This document shows positions 35,481 through 44,999 of a stretch of 64,000 nucleotides of DNA, in pieces; position 1 is the first letter of the stretch, and every line of letters begins with the position of its first letter. Location of the stretch: positions 89,465 to 153,464 of the forward strand of contig JAHENB010000002.1 of assembly GCA_024643345.1 (NCBI GenBank), in the 5' to 3' direction. The notes beneath the pieces were generated by a model. The model searched no databases, was not told where the DNA came from, and saw nothing but the letters and a program-made list of their open reading frames with translations. Made by a program: the position numbers and the translations under genes. Origin of the DNA: Maribacter sp. GTDB taxonomy: Bacteria > Bacteroidota > Bacteroidia > Flavobacteriales > Flavobacteriaceae.

Positions 35481-35783
35481 TTATTGTACCAGATTTTCCA
35501 ATATCCTTTTTATTTTTTCTGCCTTCAGTTCAAAAAATTCCACCAATCTTGAGTCGGTAACTTCCAAATTGGAAGCCTTTTCCATAAAACTTTGATACTG
35601 GTATTCCAAAATGCTGATCGCATGGTTTCCAGTTGTGATCGGCGTAACCGTTCCCACTTTACAATATTGATTTTCCATGATCTTATAACTTGTTCTTTCA
35701 AATATACGGAGCAGATCTTTTTTTGGATTTACCAAATCGTCATATTTAACATAAAACCGGTTCATTTGATGATTGGTTAACAT
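35481..35783 (-). CDS. Hypothetical 100-residue cytoplasmic protein
   Basis: A predominantly helical, soluble-looking protein with no signal peptide or membrane segment. It starts at ATG 35783 and its stop abuts that of pyrF, one base apart. It contains TSYKIMENQYCKVG and a C-terminal helix rich in Lys, Glu and Leu. I do not recognise a family. The compact fit beside pyrF suggests a genuine gene. Confidence 0.55.
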   Translation of the reverse strand: MLTNHQMNRFYVKYDDLVNPKKDLLRIFERTSYKIMENQYCKVGTVTPITTGNHAISILEYQYQSFMEKASNLEVTDSRLVEFFELKAEKIKRILENLVQ

Positions 35784-35908
35784 ATTCTTATCATAGGGAA
35801 TAAGAAATTCCCTATGAAATTGTTAAAATAATCGATAAAACGTTTTTGCCTTTAAAAAGTTTAATACATTGCCGAGTTGTCTAAAGAACTGCGATTTTTA
35901 AGAATTTT

Positions 35909-36694
35909 ATGCTAAGCCATACCTCCTATCTTCATGCCAATTCAGATGTTTGGGTAACCTTTGTGCATGGGGCTGGCGGCAGTTCTACCATATGGTACAA
36001 ACAGTTAAAGGCATTTAAGGAACATTTTAATGTGCTTTTGCTAGATCTTAGGGGACATGGTAATTCTAAATCGACCTTAAAGGAGGCTTTTAAAGACCAT
36101 TATACCTTCGATGCCATTACGGACGATATTGTGGAAGTAATCGATCATAAACGGATAGAGAAATCACATTTTGTAGGTATATCCCTGGGTACGATCCTCA
36201 TTCGAAACCTTGCCGAACGTTATCCGGAACGTGTTGAGAGCATGATCATGGGAGGGGCGATAATGAAGTTGAATTTCAAATCACAGCTATTAATGGGCAT
36301 GGGCATCATCTGTAAATCGATCATTCCCTACTTATGGCTATACCGTTTTTTTGCTTTCATCATGCTGCCGCATAGGAATCACAGGGAATCCCGTTTGCTT
36401 TTCGTTCGGGAAGCGAAGAAGTTGTACAGACAGGAATTCATTAAATGGTTCAAACTCACCTCAGAAATCAACCCTTTGCTACGGTTGTTTCGATCGGCGG
36501 ATATTAAAATACCGACTTTATATGTGATGGGCGGGGAAGACTACCTGTTTTTGCCCTCCATAAAAAAGGTGGTTCAAAATCATAGTATGAGCAGCCTGGT
36601 GATGATTGAATATTGCGGTCATGTGGTGAACGTGGAACAGCCGCTGCTTTTTAACAATATCGTTATCGGATATCTGAATAACGTGACCAGATAA
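35909..36694 (+). CDS. Alpha/beta-fold hydrolase
   Basis: A 261-residue cytoplasmic hydrolase. HGAGGSST near residue 20 forms the oxyanion region, and GISLGTILI near 94 contains the nucleophile Ser96. A conserved GGEDYLFLP near 209 provides the Asp. The catalytic His is likely at YCGHVVNVE near 233. The fold is clear but the substrate is not. Confidence 0.88.
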   Translation: MLSHTSYLHANSDVWVTFVHGAGGSSTIWYKQLKAFKEHFNVLLLDLRGHGNSKSTLKEAFKDHYTFDAITDDIVEVIDHKRIEKSHFVGISLGTILIRNLAERYPERVESMIMGGAIMKLNFKSQLLMGMGIICKSIIPYLWLYRFFAFIMLPHRNHRESRLLFVREAKKLYRQEFIKWFKLTSEINPLLRLFRSADIKIPTLYVMGGEDYLFLPSIKKVVQNHSMSSLVMIEYCGHVVNVEQPLLFNNIVIGYLNNVTR

Positions 36695-36734
36695 GCAGTT
36701 AGGGCTTATAAACAGTTAGATACAATCATGCCTT

Positions 36735-37250
36735 ATGGGTCAGAACAGAAAATATTTCTTTTTTTTTGCCTTGTTACTTTTTGTTTTCTTTGGATTGGCG
36801 CAGGACAGTGGATGTGCCTGTTGTACCAAAAATCATGAGGCCTTTGATTTCTGGATTGGCCAATGGGAAGTGACCAACCCCGATGGTTCGGTTGCCGGGA
36901 CCAACCGCATCGACAAGATACAGTCGGGCTGCATTATCCAAGAGCATTGGATCAGCGCCAATGGGAATTTGACCGGAAGCAGTTTCAATTTTTACAACAC
37001 CAAATCCGGGCAATGGGAGCAGCTTTGGATCGATAATTCGGGCAATGCCTTAAAACTGTTCGGGAACCGTATTGAAGACAGAATGGTACTGACTTCAGAA
37101 CCCTTCACGCTTACCGATGGCAATACCTATATCAATCGGATTACTTGGACCGACCTATCCGACGGTAGCGTACGTCAGTTGTGGGAATTGCTGCAAGACG
37201 ATCAAGTGGTCAATATATTGTTCGATGGACGCTACACCAAAGCACAATGA
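36735..37250 (+). CDS. Secreted DUF1579-like protein
   Basis: A 171-residue protein with an N-terminal signal sequence (to about residue 23, GLAQ) followed by a Cys-rich stretch (GCACC). The rest contains FDFWIGQWEV near residue 37, typical of DUF1579-like beta proteins. It may bind a small lipophilic ligand, as lipocalin-like folds do; this is inference. It has a good terminator after it. Confidence 0.78.
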   Translation: MGQNRKYFFFFALLLFVFFGLAQDSGCACCTKNHEAFDFWIGQWEVTNPDGSVAGTNRIDKIQSGCIIQEHWISANGNLTGSSFNFYNTKSGQWEQLWIDNSGNALKLFGNRIEDRMVLTSEPFTLTDGNTYINRITWTDLSDGSVRQLWELLQDDQVVNILFDGRYTKAQ

Positions 37251-37252
37251 AA

Positions 37253-37279
37253 AAAGTCGACCCTATAAGGGTCGACTTT
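37253..37279 (+). terminator. Terminator after the DUF1579-like gene
   Basis: AAAGTCGACCC (37253-37263), loop TATAA, GGGTCGACTTT (37269-37279): a perfect 11-bp stem. It lies between convergent genes. Confidence 0.85.
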
Positions 37280-37308
37280 CCTGAATTAGCCCGAACAAGT
37301 ATTTTTTT

Positions 37309-38673
37309 TTAACCTCCGTAACCGGGATTCTGCACAATAGAAGGGTTGGTATCGGTTTCCGCTTGCGGAATAGGAAATACCAAGCTATCGTCATCGAAGG
37401 GTAAACTGCCTACGTTGTTTTCAAATCTTTTGATGTCATGGATCAAAAAGCCTTCAAAGGCCAATTCGAGCTGACGTTCGTTAAAAATAAGGTCAAGCGT
37501 CAAGGGTCCTGCCAAAGGTGCCGCATTCGATCGAGCACGCAAGGCATTGATTTCGGTCAACGGGTCTAACCCTACCGCGGTCCCTTCCCTGAAATTGCAT
37601 TCCAAGCGGATCAGGTGCATTTCGGCTATCCTAAAAATGGTAACGTTCGCAAACTGATTGGTGTATTTAGAACTCAACACTTGATCATTATCCGGACTGA
37701 TATAAAAGAAGTTGGCCCTTTCATCATTCAAAGGATCGTCAAATAGGTTGTAATAGGCCTCCTGGATCCTAACGTCACCCCCACGGCCCCCATTTTCCTG
37801 GGAGGCGTAAAAGTTCACCAATTGGTTGATTCCTGTTTGGCTGGTCACCTGAAAGGTGAAGATATCCTCTGAGCTATCGGTATCGTTGTTAAAGGCCCCG
37901 TCGAAGGTGGTTGTCAAGACATGTCCGGAATTGGCCAGCACATCATTGGCGGCGTCACGCGCAGCGGCATAATTACCTTGTTGCAGGTATGTCCTCGCCA
38001 ATAAGGCCTGGGCAGCATATTTATCGGCATAGAAACTATTGACACTGGGCAGCAGGTCATAGGCACTTTGGGCATCGGCAATAATCTGAGCATAAACGTC
38101 ATCGACCGTGCTGCGTGCCACATCCAGGGGCACGGAATAATCCAATATTCCCGACAGTCTCAGGGGTACGCCCGGTTGGGTGTTGGGTTGTCCCGCAATG
38201 TAAGGGGCTCCATAGTTACGGACCAAATCGAAATAAGCCAGTGCCCTTAGGAATTTTGCCTCGCCCTCGATTCTGTCTTTCTCTTCATCACTGCTGGTTA
38301 CGATATCGATATTATCAATGACCAGGTTGGCTTGGTTGATGCTTTCATAGCTATTCTGCCAGATGGTTTCTACAAAGAAATTATCTACCAATAGGTTTTT
38401 GGTATAGGCTTGTCTCGGTTCGGAAAAGGTGCCGCCCCAGGCCACTTGATCGGTGGTGCCCAATAAGTCGGTCATCAATGGCAATTCCCCTCCATAAGTT
38501 TCGGCTTGACCCATTTCATCATAGGTTCCGATTAAAATTGCCGAAATATTGGCCTCCGAGGTAATCGCCAGTTCGCCTGGTAAATTATCGGTAGGGTTTA
38601 TTTCCAATCTGTTCTCACATCCCATGAATATTATGGAACATAACGCTAGAAATGATACTTGATATGATTTCAT
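37309..38673 (-). CDS. susD: SusD/RagB outer-membrane lipoprotein
   Basis: Surface lipoprotein that captures a ligand for the SusC transporter. The 454-residue protein has a lipobox (IIFMGC, Cys19), then TPR-like helices typical of SusD (EGEAKFLRALAYFDLVR near residue 136; RTYLQQGNY near 235). It is downstream of susC, 9 nt apart, so both share a transcript. No substrate-cleaving enzyme adjoins it. The ligand is unknown. Confidence 0.93.
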   Translation of the reverse strand: MKSYQVSFLALCSIIFMGCENRLEINPTDNLPGELAITSEANISAILIGTYDEMGQAETYGGELPLMTDLLGTTDQVAWGGTFSEPRQAYTKNLLVDNFFVETIWQNSYESINQANLVIDNIDIVTSSDEEKDRIEGEAKFLRALAYFDLVRNYGAPYIAGQPNTQPGVPLRLSGILDYSVPLDVARSTVDDVYAQIIADAQSAYDLLPSVNSFYADKYAAQALLARTYLQQGNYAAARDAANDVLANSGHVLTTTFDGAFNNDTDSSEDIFTFQVTSQTGINQLVNFYASQENGGRGGDVRIQEAYYNLFDDPLNDERANFFYISPDNDQVLSSKYTNQFANVTIFRIAEMHLIRLECNFREGTAVGLDPLTEINALRARSNAAPLAGPLTLDLIFNERQLELAFEGFLIHDIKRFENNVGSLPFDDDSLVFPIPQAETDTNPSIVQNPGYGG

Positions 38674-38682
38674 AACTTTTTT

Positions 38683-41600
38683 TTAAAAATTAATGTTAAG
38701 ACCAATGGTATAAGTTTTAGCTGGGGGTGCTGAATAAAACGTTTCACCTGGACTATTTGATCCGTTTACATCACTTCTTGCCTCAGGATCTTCAAAAGCG
38801 TAATCGGTAAAAGTGAGCAGGTTCAAGCCCGTAAAATAAAGTCGTAACCTGCTGAAGCCCATTTTATCCACTACCGAACTGGGAAGTGAATATCCAAGGG
38901 TCAGGTTCCGCAAGCGTATAAAATCGGCCTTATCCAAAAATCGGGTTGAGTTCGCCGTACCATTGCCGCCAAAGAGCCTGGCCTGGGGAATATCCGTAAT
39001 ATCACCTGGTTGCTGCCATCTTCGCAATTGGTTCCTGTCTTGGTTGTCGTAGAAATCTCCGTTCACCGATTGGTACACACCGCCTCCATTATAGATACTG
39101 GCGCCCCATTCGCCCTGGAAGGTAAAGGAGAAATCCAGGCCTTTATAGGTCATGGAGTTGGTAAGGCCTCCGATCCATTCAGGGAAGGGGTTCCCCGCCA
39201 CGATGCGTTGGGCCTCATTGGGATCGGTCGTCGTATTCCTATTAAGGGTCCCGTCACCATTGTCGCTGTTGATGTAGTATAGGGCATCCCCATTTTCTGG
39301 ATTAACTCCAGCATATTCCCTTAAATAAAATGCGGCCACACTGTTTCCAACCCGGTTGATGTTTTGACCGTTGACGATATCTGCATTGGCATTGGGCAGT
39401 GAAAGGATTTCGTTCACGTTTTGGCCCAAGTTGAAATTGGTGGTCCAAGAAAAATCATCGGTTTCCATGTTTCTGGTGTTGAGTACGATTTCAACCCCTT
39501 TGCCCCTGAGCTTTCCAATATTTCGATTGATGATATCGGACCCACTACTTGGTACCAAGGGCACTGCAAAGAGCAAACCATCGGTGTCCTTAATATAATA
39601 ATCCAATTCCCCGGTGATTCTATTATCAAGAAAGCCAAATTCAGCGCCAAAATCGGATTGTCTCGATTTCTCCCAGGTCAGGTCAGGATTTCCGGGTTGA
39701 AAGGGCGCAAGACCCGGACGTTGGTTGTAGGAAACGGCCGTGAACAAAAAGCGAGAGGCGAAATTCCCGATTTCGGCGTTCCCCAACTCTCCATAACTGG
39801 CGCGAAGCTTTAGGAAAGAAAGGGTGCTCGAATCTTTTAAGAAATTTTCCTCGGACATTATCCAACCTGCAGAAATCGCGGGGAAAGTACCAAAACGTTG
39901 GTTTTCCCCAAAACGGGACGACCCATCCCTTCTGATACTCGCCTTTATGAGATATTTGTTGTCCAAGCTGTAGGTGGCCCTCGCAAAGTAGGAAAGAAAT
40001 GCATTTTTTTGCTCGATGCCGGTACCAGAACTCACTTCTGCACCGCCACTTACGGTGGGCAAATCGTCTCCAGGAAATTGTTGGCTGGTGACGCTGGTGA
40101 TCCTTCTGTTGTTCTGGGTATATTCGGTACCCAATATCACATTGATATTATGCCTTTCGGCAAAAAGTTTGTCGAAGGTCAGGTAGTTGCTGTACACATA
40201 GCTTTCAGAACCCAGATCGGAGGCAAAGGCCTGTCCGTTGGTAGATTGGAACAAGGCATTCTGACCCCTATAGTTATCTTCCGTCTGGGAAAAATAATCA
40301 TAAGAAAAATCCGAATTGAATTTCAGGGAGGGGATGAACTGGTATTCCCCATAGACCTTGCCGGTAATCCTTCTTACGATGGTCTTAAAAAAGGCATTTT
40401 CATCATCCAATAAAAAGTTGCCGTAGAGGGTATCCGGGTTGGGCGAGCCATCGGGTAAAAATGCCGGTGACAGTGGTGATTGTGCAATGGCTTGTAAAGG
40501 GGTGGCAAAAGCATTGTCGTTGGCAATACGATCTATTTCAGTTCTTGAGAGCCCCAAATTCATACCCGCGGTAAACTTATCGTTGAATTTATGGCTTACG
40601 TTAGACCTGGCCGTAGCCCTTTCCAATTCATTGCTTCGAATAATACCTGTGGTGTTATTGTAGGCCCCAGAAAAGAAATAGGAGGTTTTGGCATCTGCGC
40701 CCGACATGGAAAAGTCTGCATCGGTCTGATACCCATTTTGAAATGCAAGATCGCTCCAATTGGTGTCCACTTCCCCTGTCCTCCAATCGGTATCCCCGGC
40801 CAGGAAGTCAAATGTGGCCTCCGCTTCGGCCCTGCCGTCGGCTTCGCCGAAACTATTGATTGCGGCCTCTGTGAATAGTTCAACATATTCCGCAGAATTC
40901 AGCCATTCCCTTTTATTGGTGGGTTCACTAAACCCCTGCGACAAATTCAAGGAAAAGCTTGCCTTACCTTGTTTTCCACGTTTTGTGGTGATCAAAACCA
41001 CCCCGTTGGCACCTCTGGCACCATATATTGCGGCCGAGGAGGCATCTTTTAAAATGTCTATCGATTCTATTTCGTTGGCACTCAGTGTCAATAAAGGATT
41101 GGTTTGGGCTCCGTTACCCACATCTTCATTGCCGCCAACGGGATCTATCAAGGGAATGCCATCGAGTACGTATAAAGGCTGTGTGCCCCCACTGATACTG
41201 GCCGCGCCCCTTACCCTAATGTTGATACCGCCTTCTACCTTTCCGTTGGTCTGCGTGACCTGAACCCCCGCAGCTTTGGCCACCAAAGCGTTTTGCAGGT
41301 TGGGATTGGGCACTTCGGAAATGTCATCCGAGGTTAGTTTGGCAATGTTGTCGGTCAAGGTTCGTTTGCTTTGGGTACCATAGCCCACGACGATCACTTC
41401 TTCCAATTGAGAAGCATCTTCCACCATTTCTACATTGATGGTGTTGGTACTTCCGATTGTTCTCTCAACCGTTCTTTGGCCAAGATAGGAGAAGACCAAG
41501 GTTTGCCCTTCGCTGGCCTCGATGATATAATTACCGTCGAAATCGGTTTGGGTGCCATTGGTGGTTCCTTTGACCAAAACGTTGACCCCTGGTAGGGGCA

Positions 41601-41709
41601 GACCATCCTGATCGTTGACCATACCTGAAATCGATTTTTCCTGCCCAATGGAAAATTGGGTCATCAACACCAGTAACAGTGTTAGTAAGCCATATATTTT
41701 TGGTTTCAT
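38683..41709 (-). CDS. susC: SusC/RagA TonB-linked outer-membrane transporter
   Basis: A 1008-residue TonB-dependent transporter. The signal sequence (to about residue 22) is followed by a CarboxypepD_reg-like domain (about 25-100). The TonB-box-like motif EEVIVVGYGTQ is near 105, and the plug domain carries NIRVRGAASISGG and LYVLDGIPL. A beta-barrel makes up the rest, ending with the C-terminal aromatic residue (IGLNINF). It lacks the STN domain, so there is no sign of direct anti-sigma signalling. The ligand is unknown. Confidence 0.95.
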   Translation of the reverse strand: MKPKIYGLLTLLLVLMTQFSIGQEKSISGMVNDQDGLPLPGVNVLVKGTTNGTQTDFDGNYIIEASEGQTLVFSYLGQRTVERTIGSTNTINVEMVEDASQLEEVIVVGYGTQSKRTLTDNIAKLTSDDISEVPNPNLQNALVAKAAGVQVTQTNGKVEGGINIRVRGAASISGGTQPLYVLDGIPLIDPVGGNEDVGNGAQTNPLLTLSANEIESIDILKDASSAAIYGARGANGVVLITTKRGKQGKASFSLNLSQGFSEPTNKREWLNSAEYVELFTEAAINSFGEADGRAEAEATFDFLAGDTDWRTGEVDTNWSDLAFQNGYQTDADFSMSGADAKTSYFFSGAYNNTTGIIRSNELERATARSNVSHKFNDKFTAGMNLGLSRTEIDRIANDNAFATPLQAIAQSPLSPAFLPDGSPNPDTLYGNFLLDDENAFFKTIVRRITGKVYGEYQFIPSLKFNSDFSYDYFSQTEDNYRGQNALFQSTNGQAFASDLGSESYVYSNYLTFDKLFAERHNINVILGTEYTQNNRRITSVTSQQFPGDDLPTVSGGAEVSSGTGIEQKNAFLSYFARATYSLDNKYLIKASIRRDGSSRFGENQRFGTFPAISAGWIMSEENFLKDSSTLSFLKLRASYGELGNAEIGNFASRFLFTAVSYNQRPGLAPFQPGNPDLTWEKSRQSDFGAEFGFLDNRITGELDYYIKDTDGLLFAVPLVPSSGSDIINRNIGKLRGKGVEIVLNTRNMETDDFSWTTNFNLGQNVNEILSLPNANADIVNGQNINRVGNSVAAFYLREYAGVNPENGDALYYINSDNGDGTLNRNTTTDPNEAQRIVAGNPFPEWIGGLTNSMTYKGLDFSFTFQGEWGASIYNGGGVYQSVNGDFYDNQDRNQLRRWQQPGDITDIPQARLFGGNGTANSTRFLDKADFIRLRNLTLGYSLPSSVVDKMGFSRLRLYFTGLNLLTFTDYAFEDPEARSDVNGSNSPGETFYSAPPAKTYTIGLNINF

Positions 41710-42237
41710 ATTTATGGAATTGAATTAATCGTTCAAAGATGATTATAAAACATTAAACAATAAAACATTGGGCGAATAAAATGAACTCTCATTTTAAAAT
41801 TTGTATACACAAGAGTGTAATTGTTAAATAATTATTTAATTCGCAATTCCAACCTTAGGAAAATACAAGGACAGACGCCCAAAAGGAAACCATTTTAGGA
41901 AAGCATGCCGAAAAGAGGTAGTTGATTGATGATGCAATAGCAATACTGAAATTACCCAAATCTGGGAAAGAAATCTTAAATGAGTAAATCCCGATAATGA
42001 TTTACTCGGTTTTCCTTTGACTTAAAGTTGTTGGCCAAGAAGTATCCGAAATTAAAAAAACCGGCGCTCCCACCGGTTTTTTAGACTAACTAACTCAAAA
42101 AATTACTAACTCAAATATTTTATGATGAAAGGTTTTACGACTGGATAAAAACAGCTTCGGTTTGACCTTTTCGTTGCTCCTTTAATTCTTGAACGTATTT
42201 ATTTTCAGCTTATTGTACGTTGTATTTTTTTTTTGGA
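41710..42237. other. Intergenic region upstream of susC
   Basis: A 528-bp gap. It holds CATCTTTG (41734-41741, reverse strand), one base off the TAnnTTTG consensus and a likely susC -7 element. It also holds TACAC-N4-GTGTA (41806-41819) and the perfect 16-bp palindrome TTAAATAATTATTTAA (41824-41839). The latter two are possible operators but are AT-rich, so chance is likely. No gene is visible. Confidence 0.5.
42055..42082. terminator. Hairpin terminator with strong GC stem
   Basis: AAAAAACCGG (42055-42064) pairs with CCGGTTTTTT (42073-42082). It lies 150 nt beyond the DUF4197 stop codon on the reverse strand and may end the DUF4197/purU transcript or a forward-strand RNA. Confidence 0.65.
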
Positions 42238-42945
42238 CTAGTCCTGTAACCCGAAAACACTTCGCAACAAATCCGTGGAACGGGCGGAGACCTTGGTCCT
42301 GATTTCCTTTTCTTCCACCGCTATCATGGCATATACCCCTTCGAGGGCTTCTTGGGTCACATAATCGGTAAGGTCTGGGTTTACATTTTTGGTCAAAGGA
42401 AGGGCATTGTAACGATCGATAAGGCCTTTCCAAATGTCATCTGCCCCTACTTTTTGAAAGGATTGCTGAATAACGGGGCTGAATTTCTGGTACAAAGCCG
42501 ACGCTGTTTTTTGATTCAGATATTGGGTTGCGGCATCTTCACCACCCATCAGTATTTGTTTGGCGTCTTCAAAATCAATACCCTTCACCGCATCGACAAA
42601 AATAGGTGTCGCTTCCCCTACGGCATCTTCGGCGGCACGGTTCAATATTTTTAAGCCTTCATCTGCCAGTTCTGCCAATCCAATGTCCCTTAGGGTCTGA
42701 TCAACCTTTTGCAGTTCTTCGGGAAGTAAAATTTTCACCAATTCGTTTTTATAGAATCCATCGGTTTGGGTCAATTTTTTTACTTGTTTTGTGATCCCCA
42801 TCTCCAAAGCTTCCCGCAGACCATTTGCGATTTCCGTATTGCCCAAAGTTGTAGATCCCTGAGGTAATTGGTTTACGACCTGCTGCAGCTCCCCGCATGC
42901 CAAAAACTGAAAAATGATCAAGAATAAGAATGCCTTTTTTTTCAT
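42238..42945 (-). CDS. DUF4197 family lipoprotein
   Basis: A 235-residue protein with an N-terminal signal and a possible lipobox (FQFLACGE, Cys17). The body is helical, with ANGLREALEMGITKQVKKL near residue 40, typical of DUF4197. Function unknown, but the domain occurs widely in Bacteroidota and Proteobacteria. It follows purU, separated by 15 nt, on the same strand. Confidence 0.88.
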   Translation of the reverse strand: MKKKAFLFLIIFQFLACGELQQVVNQLPQGSTTLGNTEIANGLREALEMGITKQVKKLTQTDGFYKNELVKILLPEELQKVDQTLRDIGLAELADEGLKILNRAAEDAVGEATPIFVDAVKGIDFEDAKQILMGGEDAATQYLNQKTASALYQKFSPVIQQSFQKVGADDIWKGLIDRYNALPLTKNVNPDLTDYVTQEALEGVYAMIAVEEKEIRTKVSARSTDLLRSVFGLQD

Positions 42946-42960
42946 TATTTGATGTTTTTG

Positions 42961-43812
42961 TTAGGCAAAAATAACGGTCTTGTTATTGTAAACCATGGTT
43001 TTACGGTGCACATGCAGTCTTACCGCCCGGGCCAATACAATTTTCTCAAGATCACGGCCCTTGGCGATAAAATCTTCTATACTGTGGGCATGGGAAACCG
43101 TGGCGACATCTTGTTCAATGATTGGTCCGGCATCGAGTTCTTCGGTCACATAGTGGCTTGTGGCCCCAATGATCTTTACACCCCTCTTAAAAGCGGCATG
43201 GTAGGGTTTTGCCCCGGCAAAGGCGGGGAGAAAGGAATGGTGGATATTGATGATCTTGTTCGGATAAGCCGAAATGAGCCTACTCCCAATAATTTGCATA
43301 TACCGTGCCAGCACAATAAAATCAACTTCATGCGATTTCAAAAGCTCCAACTGTCTATTTTCCGCCTCCTGCCTGTTTTCCTTGGAAATGGGAATGGTGT
43401 AAAAAGGAATTTTAAATTGATCGGCTATTGGCTTCAGTTCGTCATGATTACTAATGATAAAAGGTATTTCGATCTGTAATTCACCGGAATGGAAACGACT
43501 CAAAAGATCATAAAGACAATGGTTATATTTTGAAACAAAAAGACCCATTTTGGGTTTTACATTATCCAAGTGCAAGCTCCATTGCATGCGATACGGAATT
43601 GCCAGCGATTTTTCAAAATCAAATTTTAAATCTTCGATGTTCGGAATAGTTTGATCAAAATCGGTTTCCAATCGCATAAAAAATACGTTGGCCTCCTTGT
43701 CTACATGTTGATCGAGGTAAACCACATTGCCTGCACGGGCTTGGATGAAGCCGGTTACTGCATGGATGATTCCCACTTGGTCGGGACAATGAATTAGAAT
43801 GGTGGTCTTCAA
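42961..43812 (-). CDS. purU: Formyltetrahydrofolate deformylase
   Basis: Hydrolyses 10-formyl-THF to formate and THF. The 283-residue protein has an N-terminal ACT domain (CPDQVGIIHAVTGFI near residue 9) and a formyltransferase-like domain with HHSFLPAFAGAKPYHAA near residue 225, where the His is catalytic, and DAGPIIEQDV near 257. The start is a TTG. A promoter element lies just upstream at 43831. Confidence 0.94.
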   Translation of the reverse strand: MKTTILIHCPDQVGIIHAVTGFIQARAGNVVYLDQHVDKEANVFFMRLETDFDQTIPNIEDLKFDFEKSLAIPYRMQWSLHLDNVKPKMGLFVSKYNHCLYDLLSRFHSGELQIEIPFIISNHDELKPIADQFKIPFYTIPISKENRQEAENRQLELLKSHEVDFIVLARYMQIIGSRLISAYPNKIINIHHSFLPAFAGAKPYHAAFKRGVKIIGATSHYVTEELDAGPIIEQDVATVSHAHSIEDFIAKGRDLEKIVLARAVRLHVHRKTMVYNNKTVIFA

Positions 43813-43830
43813 AAGATTGTTTTAAAGCCC

Positions 43831-43838
43831 CAAAATTA
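43831..43838 (-). promoter_or_regulatory. TAnnTTTG promoter element for purU
   Basis: On the reverse strand reads TAATTTTG and ends 18 nt before the TTG start at 43812. Confidence 0.5.
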
Positions 43839-43923
43839 GGATAATAAAAATAACCGACTTAATATCGAAAAGCCTTTTTTGATATTGCAGGAAAACAGAA
43901 GGTATTTATTAGCCCCAATACCC

Positions 43924-44316
43924 TTAACTCGAAAGATTCTGGCGCCACTTTCTAAAAGATGCCCTAAAACTTTTGATTTCCTTACGCAAGAGATTAAGGT
44001 ATTCTTTTTCCCTTACCCCGTCTTTCTCAAGCCCCGTACAATAAGAGTTGATGTTTCGAATCATAATATTGATAAACGAGGCGCTCTTCATGCGTTCGGA
44101 ATGGGATTGGGAAAACTCGGCATGCGCAATTTGCTGAGGAATTAAAATGGCATCGGTCAGCAAGGCTTCGGCGATGATATCCCTTAAGCTTTGTGATTGA
44201 TACAGTTTAAGCAGGTCTTTATTAAAGGAAACATAAGAAGCAATTTCCCTGCTCATAAGACAAAGCTCCAATGCTTTCTTATAAATGGGAACCGATTTTA
44301 GATTTTTGTGGGACAT
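43924..44316 (-). CDS. Four-helix-bundle protein
   Basis: A 130-residue helical protein. It fits the four-helix-bundle family (related to 23S rRNA intervening-sequence proteins) by the pattern of alternating hydrophobic and charged residues, and by segments such as LRDIIAEALLTDAILIPQQI near residue 44. It has no membrane segment. Function unknown. It is divergent from the Lrp-type regulator. Confidence 0.72.
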   Translation of the reverse strand: MSHKNLKSVPIYKKALELCLMSREIASYVSFNKDLLKLYQSQSLRDIIAEALLTDAILIPQQIAHAEFSQSHSERMKSASFINIMIRNINSYCTGLEKDGVREKEYLNLLRKEIKSFRASFRKWRQNLSS

Positions 44317-44398
44317 CTTTCCTTTTTCAAGAATTTATTATAAAGTTACGCTCAAATTTCAAAATAAATCTTTAAAATAAATAGTTAATACGTAGTTT

Positions 44399-44406
44399 TA
44401 CCTTTG
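44399..44406 (+). promoter_or_regulatory. TAnnTTTG promoter element for the Lrp-type regulator
   Basis: TACCTTTG. It overlaps a TTG at 44404 that could be read as a start, so the true start must lie further on; it decides the choice of TTG at 44434. Confidence 0.55.
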
Positions 44407-44433
44407 ATTACAAATAAAAAATACAATATAATT

Positions 44434-44886
44434 TTGAATGTAAAGATAGATGATTTAAACTGGAGTATACTGACCTGCCTGCAAGAGAATGCACGTGAAT
44501 CTTTCGCGACCATTGGCCGTAAAGTGGGCTTGACCCCGCCTGCCGTGGCAGAACGGGTCAAGAAGATGGAGGATATGGGAATACTGGAAGGATATCATGC
44601 TATGGTTTCCCACGCAATGACCGGACATCAGCTCAGGGCCATCATTACCCTGCGCGCATTTATGGGAAAGTTAAAACCATTTTTGGCAGTCGTACCCACT
44701 TTTGAGGAGGTTATCAATTGTTATAGGATAACTGGCAACGAGAACATTGTGATGGAGGTGGTCCTCAAAGATCAGTTCCATCTCGAAAAATTTATCGATC
44801 GATTGATTCAATATGGAGAAACACGAACCCACATTATCTTATCGAACGTGGTGCGAAATGCCCATCTAAAAAAAAGAAAACCATAG
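44434..44886 (+). CDS. Lrp/AsnC-family transcriptional regulator
   Basis: A 150-residue DNA-binding regulator. The N-terminal winged helix-turn-helix (about residues 5-60) has RESFATIGRKVGLTPPAVAERVKKME. The RAM/AsnC ligand domain follows with YRITGNENIVMEVVLKD. I chose a TTG at 44434, giving MNVKIDDLNWSIL like homologues, because the earlier TTG lies within the promoter element. Target and effector are unknown; amino acids are usual effectors. Confidence 0.9.
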   Translation: MNVKIDDLNWSILTCLQENARESFATIGRKVGLTPPAVAERVKKMEDMGILEGYHAMVSHAMTGHQLRAIITLRAFMGKLKPFLAVVPTFEEVINCYRITGNENIVMEVVLKDQFHLEKFIDRLIQYGETRTHIILSNVVRNAHLKKRKP

Positions 44887-44976
44887 TTAACTTTAACTTA
44901 TAATTGTAATTATCCCCAAACCCAACAACTAAAGCGTAAAAATATTAGTTAATTTTATTGATCTGGTTTTTGGCCC

Positions 44977-44984
44977 TATTTTTG
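44977..44984 (+). promoter_or_regulatory. TAnnTTTG promoter element for the secreted hydrolase
   Basis: TATTTTTG ends 15 nt before the ATG at 45000. It falls after an earlier in-frame start at 44958, which therefore is probably not used. Confidence 0.5.
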
Positions 44985-44999
44985 ATTAACCGAAATGAT

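Noticed and set aside
41806-41839. Palindromes upstream of susC as proven operators
   Set aside because: Both are short and AT-rich, so chance occurrence is likely; listed only as a possibility.
44404-44433. Earlier TTG start of the Lrp-type gene
   Set aside because: It lies inside the promoter element TACCTTTG at 44399-44406, so it would not be transcribed; homologues also begin at about 44434.
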